Shown here in pieces: positions 51,849 through 60,490 of a stretch of DNA of 64,000 bases. The stretch's first letter is position 1. Every line of letters starts with the position of its first letter. A program made the position numbers and the translations under genes. This stretch comes from G965212025 sp965215765 (GTDB lineage Bacteria; Pseudomonadota; Gammaproteobacteria; Poriferisulfidales; Oxydemutatoraceae): positions 2,666,001 through 2,730,000 of the forward strand of contig OZ244118.1 in assembly GCA_965215765.1 (NCBI GenBank), written 5' to 3'. The notes beneath the pieces were generated by a model. The model saw only the letters and a list, made by a program, of their open reading frames with translations. It did not search any database and was not told the origin of the DNA.

Positions 51849-53236
51849 AAAAAGCACTCTTAAACTGGCTGGACGATCGCATGCCGCTCAAGCAGTTCTG
51901 GCGGGATCATCTATCCGAGTACTACGCGCCGAAAAATTTTAATTTTTGGTACTTTTTTGGTTCGCTTTCGCTGATGGTTCTGCTCATGCAGATTTTCACG
52001 GGTATTTTCCTGACCATGCATTACAAGCCGGATGCCGAAAAAGCCTTCGCTTCCGTTGAACTGATTATGCGAGACGTAGAATGGGGCTGGCTGATTCGCT
52101 ACCTGCATTCAACCGGTGCTTCGGCTTTTTTCGTTGTTGTTTATTTCCATATGTTCCGAGCCCTGCTTTACGGCTCCTATAAAAATCCGCGTGAATTGAT
52201 ATGGCTCCTCGGCGTTTGTCTTTACTTGGCGCTGATGGGTGAAGCATTCATGGGATACCTCCTTCCGTGGGGTCAGATGTCCTACTGGGGAGCACAGGTC
52301 ATCATCAACCTTTTTGGTGCCATCCCTTTCATTGGTCCCGACTTGGCAACCTGGATCAGGGGAGACTTTGTGATTTCGGACTCCACGCTGAACCGCTTTT
52401 TCTCGTTTCACGTCATCTTGATGCCGCTGATGATTCTCGGATTGGTCTTTTTGCACATCATCGCCCTCCACGCAGTCGGTTCCAATAATCCTGAAGGAGT
52501 TGAAATCAAAGCGCGTAAAGACAAGCAGAATCGGCCACTTGATGGCATACCATTTCACCCTTACTACACGGTCAAAGACGTTCTCGGGGCTGTGGTTTTT
52601 CTCATTCTTTTCCTCGGAGTTGTATTTTTTGCACCTGCCATGGGTGGATACTTTCTTGAGCCGGCAAATTTTGTTCCAGCAAACCAGCTGGTTACCCCGG
52701 AACACATCACACCTTTGTGGTATTTCACGCCTTTTTATACCATCCTGCGCTCGGTTCCTGACCCTTGGTACGGCGTACTGGCCATGGGGACTTCCGTCGC
52801 GGTGTTGTTTTTCCTGCCTTGGATAGACCGCAACCCGGTTAAATCATTTCGCTACCGAAGCATTGGCTACAAAATCAACCTGTTCTCGCTGCCCATCATT
52901 TTCTTTGGCTTGGGTTATTTGGGCACCCAACCCGTCACCACAACGACGAGCGAGTTGGCAGTACGCTTCAGCGAGTTATACCTGGTTTTCTTCTTTCTTA
53001 TGTGGTTCTTCAGCAAAGTACGCACGCGCTTGCTGGGCATTACTTTTTTCCTGTTTTTCATTGCCTTGTTCGGATACCTGGATTTCCTGAGGGTAGATAG
53101 TGAGCATATAAAAAGTGTCTTGTCAGGAAGTTTGATTCCACTGACTTTTCTCCTGTTGGGACTGCTCCTTCCCACCTTGGTCAGTAAAATGCAGATAGAC
53201 AAGAAAGTGCCCGACCGAATTAAGGAATCGGGATAG
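51845..53236 (+). CDS. petB: Ubiquinol-cytochrome c reductase, cytochrome b subunit
   Basis: Membrane core of the bc1 complex, binding two b hemes and the ubiquinol sites. Visible: GWLIRYLHSTGASAFF and FHMFRALLYGSY (heme ligands in helix B), AFMGYLLPWGQMSYWGA (Qo-site region), HVILMPLMILGLVFLHIIALHAVGSNNPEG (helix D ligands), and the PEWY-loop counterpart reads TPLWYFTPFY, so the usual PEWY is PLWY here. 463 residues, somewhat longer than many bacterial cytochrome b proteins, with extra hydrophobic helices at the C terminus. It starts by four-base overlap with petA and ends two bases before petC. Confidence 0.96.
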   Translation: MKKALLNWLDDRMPLKQFWRDHLSEYYAPKNFNFWYFFGSLSLMVLLMQIFTGIFLTMHYKPDAEKAFASVELIMRDVEWGWLIRYLHSTGASAFFVVVYFHMFRALLYGSYKNPRELIWLLGVCLYLALMGEAFMGYLLPWGQMSYWGAQVIINLFGAIPFIGPDLATWIRGDFVISDSTLNRFFSFHVILMPLMILGLVFLHIIALHAVGSNNPEGVEIKARKDKQNRPLDGIPFHPYYTVKDVLGAVVFLILFLGVVFFAPAMGGYFLEPANFVPANQLVTPEHITPLWYFTPFYTILRSVPDPWYGVLAMGTSVAVLFFLPWIDRNPVKSFRYRSIGYKINLFSLPIIFFGLGYLGTQPVTTTTSELAVRFSELYLVFFFLMWFFSKVRTRLLGITFFLFFIALFGYLDFLRVDSEHIKSVLSGSLIPLTFLLLGLLLPTLVSKMQIDKKVPDRIKESG

Positions 53237-53238
53237 CC

Positions 53239-53979
53239 ATGTACAAACTGGCCGTACTGTTGTTGGGCATTCTGTCTTTTGCCGAGGGCTTTGCTGTTGA
53301 AGGTGGATACCCTCTGCAAAAAGCGGTGGTAGCAGTCAACAACAAGCCTGCATTACAAAGAGGCGCGAAATATTTTGTCAATTACTGTCTGAGTTGTCAC
53401 AGTGCCCGATTCAGTCGCTACAGCCGTATCGGACAAGATCTGGGGCTGACGCCTGACATGGTGAAAGAGAACCTGATTTTCACGCGCGAGAAAATCAATG
53501 ATCCCTTAAAGGTGGCCATGACCGATGAGGAAGGACAAACGTGGTTTGGGGCAGCCCCACCTGACTTGACACTGATTTCTCGTGCACGCGGATCCGACTG
53601 GATTTACACTTATCTGAAGTCCTTCTATCTTGATGAAAGCAGACCTTTGGGAGTCAATAACGCCCTATTCCCGAACGTCTCCATGCCCCATGTACTTTGG
53701 GATTTACAAGGATGGCAGAGGGCGAAAATTGAGACCACGACAGATGAGGACGGGAACATCCACAAGACTGTGACAGGATTTGATCTGGTCGAACCGGGAA
53801 AATTAAGCCCTGAAGAATATGACAGGGTGCTAAGCGACTTGGTGTCATTCCTCTATTACGTGGCTGAGCCGTCTGCATCAAAGCGCAAGGCGTATGGCCC
53901 TTGGGTCATATTGTTTTTGGTTTTTCTTGGGATACTGGCTTACTTTTTGAAAAAAGAATATTGGAAAGACGTTAAATAG
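53239..53979 (+). CDS. petC: Ubiquinol-cytochrome c reductase, cytochrome c1
   Basis: Heme c subunit of the bc1 complex, located on the periplasmic side and held by a C-terminal helix. The 246-residue protein has a signal peptide (LAVLLLGILSFAEGFA), the heme site NYCLSCHSARFSRYS near residue 47 (CxxCH), the probable axial Met in FPNVSMPHVLW near 147, and a C-terminal anchor PWVILFLVFLGILAYFLKK. It begins two bases after petB; its last base overlaps the GTG of sspA. Confidence 0.96.
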   Translation: MYKLAVLLLGILSFAEGFAVEGGYPLQKAVVAVNNKPALQRGAKYFVNYCLSCHSARFSRYSRIGQDLGLTPDMVKENLIFTREKINDPLKVAMTDEEGQTWFGAAPPDLTLISRARGSDWIYTYLKSFYLDESRPLGVNNALFPNVSMPHVLWDLQGWQRAKIETTTDEDGNIHKTVTGFDLVEPGKLSPEEYDRVLSDLVSFLYYVAEPSASKRKAYGPWVILFLVFLGILAYFLKKEYWKDVK

Positions 53980-54626
53980 TGCGCTCTAATCATCTCAGAA
54001 GAACAGAAGCCGAAAACTCCTCAATCACGCTTTACAGCGGGGTGCTCTGCCTGCACAGTCATCGTGTTCGGCTGGTGCTCGCCATCAAGGAGATCAAATA
54101 CAACCTGGTCAATCTGGATAATCCGAAAAAATTTCCGGCAGATGCACAAATATTTTCCGAACACCCTGCACCCTTGCTGGTCGACCGGAACTTGGAGCTC
54201 TATTGTTCGAAAGTGATTACCGAGTATCTTGACGAGCGATTTCCCTACCCGCCTTTGATGCCAATTGACCCGATCTCCAAGGCAAAGTTGCGCTTGGCAC
54301 TTTACCATTTGGAAAGTGAATGGATCCCACAGCTTAAAAAAGCCACTTCTTCGAAGCAGAACGTCGCAAAAAAAGCACGGGAACTGCTCACAGAGAACGT
54401 GGTCGTGACTGCGAAACTGTTACAAAAAACCAAGTTTCTGATGCAAAACGAAATCAGCCTGGCGGATTGTGTGCTTGGTCCGATTCTATTACGCCTGCAA
54501 AATGTCAAGATGACTTTGAGCAGAAGTACTGCCAAAACTATCCGGAACTACAAAAGCCGGCTTTTTGATATGCCGGCTTTTCGCAAAAGCCTCAGCGAGG
54601 AAGAAGCTGAGTTGTTCTACCAATAG
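53979..54626 (+). CDS. sspA: Stringent starvation protein A (glutathione-transferase fold)
   Basis: SspA binds RNA polymerase and alters transcription in starvation; it has a glutathione-transferase fold without the enzyme activity. The 215-residue protein shows ITLYSGVLCLHSHRVRLVLAIK at the N terminus, FPADAQIFSEHPAPLLVDRNLELYCSKVITEYLDERFPYPPLMP and the helical C-terminal half. The petABC-sspA order is typical of Gammaproteobacteria, but sspB, which usually follows, is absent; the next gene is on the other strand. Starts with GTG overlapping the petC stop, so it is part of the same operon. Confidence 0.92.
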   Translation: MRSNHLRRTEAENSSITLYSGVLCLHSHRVRLVLAIKEIKYNLVNLDNPKKFPADAQIFSEHPAPLLVDRNLELYCSKVITEYLDERFPYPPLMPIDPISKAKLRLALYHLESEWIPQLKKATSSKQNVAKKARELLTENVVVTAKLLQKTKFLMQNEISLADCVLGPILLRLQNVKMTLSRSTAKTIRNYKSRLFDMPAFRKSLSEEEAELFYQ

Positions 54627-54756
54627 CCAAGCTCCGTACGCCGAACCACAGCTATTAACGGTGCCAAGCTCTGGTGGCGAAAAACAAAAACTTGAAACCC
54701 TGTTCGGCTGACAGACCTGTGCACAGGCACTCGAAAACTGGCACAACTCCCTGATA

Positions 54757-56154
54757 TCACTTTACTGCCTGGAAAGTTTCAGGCACAGGTGCCCGGCTCG
54801 TCGGGAAAACTTTATCCCGATTCAAAATGCTCAGAGGATCGAAAACCTTCTTGATCCCTCTCATAATTCTGATTGCATCCTCGGAGATTTCGCGATCCAG
54901 GTAGTCACGCTTGGCAAGCCCGATGCCATGTTCTCCGGAAAGCGTACCACCCAGACTGATGACATGGTCAAACAACGCTGACAGACATAGCTTTGCGGCG
55001 GTACTTTCTTGCGAATTTTGCGGATCAAACAAAATATTGACGTGCAAATTCCCGTTCCCGGCATGGCCGAAACAAACAATACGCAGCCCGTGCGCGGATT
55101 CCAGCGACTGTATGCGTTCCAGCAAAGCAGCAATCCGGGTTACGGGAACCACGACATCTTCGTTGATCTTTCCGGCTGCCAAGGTGCGCAACCCTGGCGA
55201 CAATAGTTTTCTCAGACCCCAAATTCGTCCTTCCTCTTCTGCGTTCCTGGCTATTTCTGTTTTGCGCAAGCCGGCACTTCTTGTCACTTTTTCCAGAATG
55301 GAGATTGAACTGTCGGTTTCAGCAACTGCGCCGTCTACCTCAATGAGCAACAAAGAGCAACCTTCTATTTCCGGGTAAACCAGAGCCACGCACGCAGGAT
55401 CCAGAAATTCCAGTTTGGACGGCGTGATACTGGAGGCCATAATTGCCGTAACAGCGTCCGCAGCATGCGCGACGCAATCGTAGGCGGCCAGCATGGACTT
55501 CCTGCTCTCGGGAAGCGGCGTAAGCTTGATGACCGCTTCAGTAATCAAGCCCAACATACCCTCAGAACCCACAAGCAAGCGCGTAAGATCAAAACCTGTG
55601 ACCCCCTTGCTGGTCACAACACCGGTATCAAGACTCTTGCCATCACCAGTCACGACCCGCAAGCCCAAAACATTTTCTCGCGTAGTCCCGTATTTCACTG
55701 CCCGTGGCCCTGCCGCGCAACAGGCCAGGTTGCCCCCCACCGTACAGTAATCAGCACTGCCCGGGTCTGGAGCCCAGAAAAATCCGTGCGGTGCGGCGAG
55801 ATCTTGTACTTGACCATTCAGAACACCAGCTTGCACACGCATGAAACGATTGGCCGCGTCAGTTTCCAGAATTCGACTCATGCGTTCAAAGGAAATGACA
55901 ATCCCGCCCGACACCGGAACAGCAGCTCCGGTAGTGCCAGTGCCGCGGCCACGTGCCGTGACCGGTATGCGCAATTCGTTGCACAAGGCAAGAACTGCAA
56001 CCACCTGTTGGTGGGTTTCCACCAACACAACTGCCTCCGGAATTCTATGGAGTCGGCTGTTGTCGCCCCCGTAAGCCCAACGATCCGCCGTGTCGCCAAG
56101 CACCTCTGCAGTGCAGCATTCACGAATACGCGTGACCAACTCACGCGAAGACAT
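54757..56154 (-). CDS. FAD-linked oxidase of the GlcD / D-lactate dehydrogenase type
   Basis: A 465-residue VAO-family flavoprotein. The FAD-binding part shows PVTARGRGTGTTGAAVPVSGG near residue 70 and GFFWAPDPGSADYCTVGGNLACCAAGPRA; the C-terminal part has CFGHAGNGNLHVNILFD and GTLSGEHGIGLAKRDYL, typical of GlcD and related 2-hydroxyacid dehydrogenases. GlcE and GlcF partners are not next to it, so it may act alone, as D-lactate or D-2-hydroxyglutarate dehydrogenases do. The substrate is not determined. Start ATG 56154; a TTG at 56166 overlapping the diaA stop (TTGA) is the alternative. It is downstream of diaA in the same direction. Confidence 0.88.
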   Translation of the reverse strand: MSSRELVTRIRECCTAEVLGDTADRWAYGGDNSRLHRIPEAVVLVETHQQVVAVLALCNELRIPVTARGRGTGTTGAAVPVSGGIVISFERMSRILETDAANRFMRVQAGVLNGQVQDLAAPHGFFWAPDPGSADYCTVGGNLACCAAGPRAVKYGTTRENVLGLRVVTGDGKSLDTGVVTSKGVTGFDLTRLLVGSEGMLGLITEAVIKLTPLPESRKSMLAAYDCVAHAADAVTAIMASSITPSKLEFLDPACVALVYPEIEGCSLLLIEVDGAVAETDSSISILEKVTRSAGLRKTEIARNAEEEGRIWGLRKLLSPGLRTLAAGKINEDVVVPVTRIAALLERIQSLESAHGLRIVCFGHAGNGNLHVNILFDPQNSQESTAAKLCLSALFDHVISLGGTLSGEHGIGLAKRDYLDREISEDAIRIMRGIKKVFDPLSILNRDKVFPTSRAPVPETFQAVK

Positions 56155-56162
56155 CGGCTCGG

Positions 56163-56753
56163 TCAATCTGGTGTCTGATATGCGGCGTCAAGCAGTGCGC
56201 AAAGGCAATGCAAAATCACCAAATGAACCTCCTGCGCCCTGGCCGTACTGTCAGTCGGCACACGCAACTCGAAATCTCGCTTCCCCAGCAGTCTTCCGAG
56301 CTCACCACCATCGTTGGCACTCAAAGCAACCACAACCATACCCAAACTGTGCGCCGTAATGACCGCTTCGTTCACATTCCCGGAATTCCCACTGGTGCTG
56401 ATCGCCAACAGCACATCGCCTGCTTGACCCAAAGCTTCCAACTGGCGTGAAAAGATCTGCCTGTACTCGCAATCATTGCCCACAGAAGTCAAAATCGATG
56501 TGTCAGTCGTTAAGGCGATCGCAGGCAAAGCCTTGCGTTGCGTTTCGAAGCGATTCACCAACTCTGCAGCGAAGTGTTGTGCGTCTGCCGCAGAGCCACC
56601 ATTACCACAACTGAAAATTTTCCTCCCTGAAGACAAGGCGAGACAGATCAACTCACCTGCGGCAACCAAGCTCTCTGGCAACACCTCGCCAGCACGCTTT
56701 TTCACCGCCACGCTTTCGGCAAATAAAGTTCTTACAAGTTCCAGATTTTCCAT
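56163..56753 (-). CDS. diaA: DiaA, SIS-domain DnaA initiator-associating protein
   Basis: A 196-residue SIS-domain protein of the GmhA/DiaA type: SSGRKIFSCGNGGSAADAQHFAAEL, GNDCEYRQIFSRQLEALGQAGDVLLAISTSGNSGNV and the C-terminal VHLVILHCLCALLD. DiaA binds DnaA and stimulates ordered assembly at oriC; GmhA is the isomerase of heptose synthesis. Both look alike, and I choose DiaA because of the lpoA-yraN-diaA order conserved in Gammaproteobacteria. It lies between yraN and the FAD oxidase on the same strand. Confidence 0.87.
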   Translation of the reverse strand: MENLELVRTLFAESVAVKKRAGEVLPESLVAAGELICLALSSGRKIFSCGNGGSAADAQHFAAELVNRFETQRKALPAIALTTDTSILTSVGNDCEYRQIFSRQLEALGQAGDVLLAISTSGNSGNVNEAVITAHSLGMVVVALSANDGGELGRLLGKRDFELRVPTDSTARAQEVHLVILHCLCALLDAAYQTPD

Positions 56754-56809
56754 TTTTCAGTCCAGTTCGTGAAAGTTGTTGCGACGCATCAGAATGACGC
56801 TTGCCGCTT

Positions 56810-57193
56810 TTACCATGAACCCGAAAACGCATTTTGAACCCAGCCAGGTTTGTTCAGATTCCCGTCTTCAAAGGCCACCACGTCAAAACGCATTCCATAA
56901 TTGTGGTTTTTCTCGGCAACGAAGGCTTGTGCTGTTTTAATAATCTTTAGCTGCTTACGGCGATCAATGCTTTCCAGCGCGCCTCCAAAGACCCGGTTTT
57001 TTCTGTACCGAATTTCAACAAAAACCAAATCCATTCCATCCAGCATAATCAAATCAATTTCACCCGCTCTCGTTCTGAAGTTTTTTTTCTGCAACACCAG
57101 GCCTTGGGTCTCCAAAAAATCCTGTGCCACCTGCTCCGCACGCGCACCTATTGCCAATGATTGGGGGCGGCGCTGCCAAAAATTCCATTTCAC
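56810..57193 (-). CDS. yraN: YraN family (UPF0102) endonuclease-like protein
   Basis: A 127-residue protein of the UPF0102 family, whose fold resembles PD-(D/E)XK nucleases. The core shows GARAEQVAQDFLETQGLVLQKKNFRTRAGEIDLIMLDG followed by VFVEIRYRKN, with the Glu-Ile-Asp and Val-Glu-Ile-Arg residues of the putative active site (the more usual form is VEVK). The role is unknown; in other bacteria it may take part in DNA uptake or repair. It starts with a GTG that overlaps the lpoA stop (GTGA). Confidence 0.9.
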   Translation of the reverse strand: MKWNFWQRRPQSLAIGARAEQVAQDFLETQGLVLQKKNFRTRAGEIDLIMLDGMDLVFVEIRYRKNRVFGGALESIDRRKQLKIIKTAQAFVAEKNHNYGMRFDVVAFEDGNLNKPGWVQNAFSGSW

Positions 57194-59082
57194 TGTAACA
57201 ACGGCCTGGGATAACCACCTTTGAATTGAGCCAGGCTCACGCGCCGGTAGAGTCGCCCACCTTCCAGCACGCTGATTTTCCCGGTAAGCCCATCTGCCTC
57301 ACTTCCATCCATACCCATCTGACGAACACGAGAAACCAGAAAATAAGCGTCATGACCAAGCGCAAAAAGACGGGCATCCTTGTCGCTAAAAATTCCGGCA
57401 GGAAAATCGCCCACTCCTTCCGCAAGCAGCCAAGGTATTTCCGGGTAAATCAATCCATTCAGATCTGGTTTGGCAAGCGTTCTGGAAAAAGTATAGGCGT
57501 TTGAAACGACTGTATACACGGGAAGCTTGTCTACGTAGTGGTATTTGACAAATGGCAATAGCAGCTCCAACTGCAAACCGGTAACCAGCAAAACCGTAGC
57601 ATCAATGTCTGAGCGTATGCGAGGTGTGAACCGGGTTTCTTCTCCTATAGTCCCCACAACGCGTCGATTTCTTTCTTCGCTATCATTCAGTCGGTACAGT
57701 TCTTTGACGACAGACGAATAATTCTCAGCCACATCCGAGAGGAGAATCCTGTCCCGCACAATGCCCCCGGCAGAAACAAAGTACTTTACAAATGCGTCAC
57801 TCAAACGCCGTCCATATCTGTCATCTTGCTGAATCACAGCCACGTAGCGATTGCCCTTTCCCAGGATTTCAGCGGCCATTTGCTTCACTTCATCTTCCGG
57901 CAACAAGCCAAACTGGTATATTTCATTGTCAGACGAAACTGTTCCGGTAGACAAATAATTCAGTGCCAGCGTCGGGACATTCGCACCCTGGCTCGCGAGT
58001 TCAGCGACACTGTCTTTCAACAGCGGCCCGACCACAAAGTCCGACTGATTTTGAGACACCGCTTCCTGGTAGATTTTGATCACACCCTCATCGCGGCTGC
58101 TGTCGTAGACCCTGACCTCAAAGTCTGGAGTAGATTGACTGGCTCTTGCGTAAAAAAAGCCGGCTTCCACCACCCGCCCATCTTTGGCGAAAGGTCCGGA
58201 AAGTGGCAATAAAAGCGCGACCCGTTCGGGTCTGAAGTTCAAGTATTCCCAGGTTTTTGTCAGATGCAGATACGCTGGCTTCGTCAGTTCCAGCCCCGGG
58301 TGCAAATCCTCCCAAATGGAAACTTCTGCGATCAAGTCTTGAACACCACCGGAAAAAGCCTCGCGACTCAAGGCATATAACTCCAACCAGCCTTGAACAG
58401 CGGCACCGTCGAGCGACGTGCTCATCAAGGCGGGGAATTGATGAGCGTCAAGAGATCCAAGGATGCCTAGAATTACTGTTTGATTGCTCGACTTGGCACT
58501 GTCATCAAGCAAAGAATCAAGATCCACCCGGGTTCGTAAAACGCCGACTTCGTCCCCGATTCTCTCTTGCCCTTTCAAACGAAGCTGCAGTGCTTCAACC
58601 TGCACAGCAGGTGGGGCCTCTTGGAAAAGGCTTGGCGGCAACAGCTCCACCACCTGCACGTTTTGCCCCAGGCGGTCACGGATATCCGCTTCCAGCAACC
58701 GTTTCTCATAAAGGCGGCTCATTGACATGCCCTCTTCCTCAATAGCACCCAGATACGCCAACGCTTTCAAATCCAATGCATCGCTTTTCAGGTAGACAAC
58801 CGCACGAATCTGCATTTCCTGGCGCTCCGGCGAGTCTTTTTTCTCTGCCTGCTTCCACAGAAGTTCTGCGGCTAGCAAGAGTTGTCCCTCGGCTACAAGC
58901 GCATCCACCTGGGACTCGGACGTGACCTCGGTCTCATCAAGCTGTCTGTCGATTCCGAAAGGAGGGAGGGCGCTACACGCAGAAAGCAACACCATCGTGG
59001 AATAAAACGGCAGCCTGTACAGCCTGCGAAGATGCTGTCCGGATCTGGACGAAGCCGTACGCTCTTCATGACGCAAAAACAT
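57190..59082 (-). CDS. lpoA: LpoA, outer-membrane lipoprotein activator of PBP1A
   Basis: Lipoprotein that activates the peptidoglycan synthase PBP1A from the outer membrane. The lipobox is LLSACSALPP (Cys about 36 from ATG 59082). The N-terminal half is a helical TPR-like region (QLLLAAELLWKQAEKKDSPERQ and so on), and the C-terminal half has the periplasmic binding-protein fold with RVALLLPLSGPFAKDGRVVEAG, FVVGPLLKDSVAELA, TLALNYLSTGTVSSDNEIYQFGL and SDIDATVLLVTGLQ. About 630 residues. Starts at 59142 (longer N terminus) or 59082; the long basic segment before the lipobox is unusual for either choice. Partners: yraN and diaA follow; rsmI is absent upstream. Confidence 0.92.
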   Translation of the reverse strand: MFLRHEERTASSRSGQHLRRLYRLPFYSTMVLLSACSALPPFGIDRQLDETEVTSESQVDALVAEGQLLLAAELLWKQAEKKDSPERQEMQIRAVVYLKSDALDLKALAYLGAIEEEGMSMSRLYEKRLLEADIRDRLGQNVQVVELLPPSLFQEAPPAVQVEALQLRLKGQERIGDEVGVLRTRVDLDSLLDDSAKSSNQTVILGILGSLDAHQFPALMSTSLDGAAVQGWLELYALSREAFSGGVQDLIAEVSIWEDLHPGLELTKPAYLHLTKTWEYLNFRPERVALLLPLSGPFAKDGRVVEAGFFYARASQSTPDFEVRVYDSSRDEGVIKIYQEAVSQNQSDFVVGPLLKDSVAELASQGANVPTLALNYLSTGTVSSDNEIYQFGLLPEDEVKQMAAEILGKGNRYVAVIQQDDRYGRRLSDAFVKYFVSAGGIVRDRILLSDVAENYSSVVKELYRLNDSEERNRRVVGTIGEETRFTPRIRSDIDATVLLVTGLQLELLLPFVKYHYVDKLPVYTVVSNAYTFSRTLAKPDLNGLIYPEIPWLLAEGVGDFPAGIFSDKDARLFALGHDAYFLVSRVRQMGMDGSEADGLTGKISVLEGGRLYRRVSLAQFKGGYPRPLLQ

Positions 59083-59189
59083 AAAAACCAGCCGGCTCAG
59101 ACGACAGAAATCAGAAAACCACGAGAAAGCACCAGACATCAAGAGCCTTTAGACCAAGCCCTCTGAAGGCGAGGGGGTGCTTTGGTATT

Positions 59190-59726
59190 TCAGGCGTTGT
59201 CGGATCGCATACGGGAGCACAAATACCTGTCTACGGAAAGCGCGCCGGCACCATAGATCACCAGGATGAGCAGACCGATGGCCCAGATAACGTGGTCTTG
59301 GAATCCGGGAGTAAAACCCCCATTCAGCCAGAAAGTAGTAAACGATTCCGATGCCATCTCCCACGCTTGGTGCCACAAAGTGGGAAACGACACCACCGCG
59401 ACAACATTTACCGCAAGCAATGACAGTGCGGCAAAATTGCACAGAAGACCCAAGGCCAGTAACACCGGGAAAACAAGCTCGGCCGCAGTTCCGGCATACG
59501 CCGCAAGCTCAGGTGCCAATATCGGAACATAGTAATTTCCCTGACTCACCGCGTCTGGCAAACTCGTGCCGCTGAACAGCCACAGGGTGCCATCCCAGTA
59601 ATCAATTTTCGTCAAGCCCGATTTGAAAAAAATCCAGGCAATATACAAGCGAAGCCCCAACAGCAGAGCAGGGGACAATACGCTTTTGAGCGTTGTGAAA
59701 GTGGACATGTATAAATTCGCTAGCAC
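59190..59726 (-). CDS. DoxX family membrane protein, bufferin operon
   Basis: A 178-residue DoxX-like protein with four membrane helices (LRLYIAWIFFKSGLTKIDYW, then a Pro-containing loop, AAELVFPVLLALGLL, LSLLAVNVVAVVSF and HVIWAIGLLILVIYG). Such DoxX proteins are the usual last gene of bufABC-type operons (also known as gig operons) and are thought to act at the membrane, role not settled. I chose the GTG at 59726 because GGAG lies nine bases upstream; ATG 59708 is possible but lacks one. It starts 14 bases after the bufC stop. Confidence 0.88.
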   Translation of the reverse strand: MLANLYMSTFTTLKSVLSPALLLGLRLYIAWIFFKSGLTKIDYWDGTLWLFSGTSLPDAVSQGNYYVPILAPELAAYAGTAAELVFPVLLALGLLCNFAALSLLAVNVVAVVSFPTLWHQAWEMASESFTTFWLNGGFTPGFQDHVIWAIGLLILVIYGAGALSVDRYLCSRMRSDNA

Positions 59727-59740
59727 TTCGTGGTTCTCCT

Positions 59741-60490
59741 TTATTTCTTCAGGTCAAGAAAAAAACCTGACCGTACACAGGTGTCAAAAAAAGACGCAAA
59801 ATCCAGTTCCGGTTCAGCGGCAAGCGCAGCATCCAAAGCAACTGCCAAATTTTCACCTTCAGACAGGGACTGTAGCAAAATAACCTGGCCGACGGAAAGC
59901 AGGCGCAGATACACCTCAAAATCAACCCTGCACACCGCCACCGACTGTCCACTGAGTGCCAAGTCCGGGCTGCTGTCATCCTCCCTGAGCAACCAGATGT
60001 CATATATGGCGAATCCGGAGCTGACAAGCCTGAAGGAAGGATGCATAACCGCCTTCAGGTCAGGATATTCACCCGGCGTGTAGCGGCTCAGTTTCGCCGA
60101 GTTGAACGATGGCAAATTGGCAGCATTTGCAGATTCGGACATAGCCCACTCAAGTTCCGCAATATCAGCAAGGTAGGGAAGACGCCGTGCCACTTCCCCG
60201 CACCGCAGGAACTCGGCAAAGTCTCGACCAAAATCCTGCATTCCTCCACTTGCATACGGGACTTCCCGAATAAATCCCTGGACAAGATGCTGCACATAGT
60301 CCACTCCAACCAAACGCTCAATGTGCGGAAAAGTTTCCTGAATGACGGTGCAATGGCTGCTAAAAAGATTGTTGCGATAAATATTCAGTAAATTGTTTGC
60401 AGATATGTTGGCTCTCTCAAGATAATCTCCCGAGGCCGAGTTGCTCAACAGGTCGGCAACAAAACGATCCTGAGTTTCACGCAAAGACAC
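59741..60490 (-). CDS. bufC: BufC-like DUF2063 protein, partner of the MNIO enzyme
   Basis: Member of the DUF2063 (putative DNA-binding/HvfC) family, 249 residues. The N-terminal domain begins LRETQDRFVADLLSNSASGD and continues LLNIYRNNLFSSHCTVIQETFPHIERLVG; a second domain reads PYLADIAELEWAM and, near the end, QVILLQSLSEGENLAVALDAAL. In MNIO systems this protein works with the DUF692 enzyme, probably by holding the precursor peptide. The start is a GTG at 60490 inside the end of bufB, preceded by GGAG at seven bases; the overlap suggests coupled translation. Confidence 0.88.
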   Translation of the reverse strand: MSLRETQDRFVADLLSNSASGDYLERANISANNLLNIYRNNLFSSHCTVIQETFPHIERLVGVDYVQHLVQGFIREVPYASGGMQDFGRDFAEFLRCGEVARRLPYLADIAELEWAMSESANAANLPSFNSAKLSRYTPGEYPDLKAVMHPSFRLVSSGFAIYDIWLLREDDSSPDLALSGQSVAVCRVDFEVYLRLLSVGQVILLQSLSEGENLAVALDAALAAEPELDFASFFDTCVRSGFFLDLKK

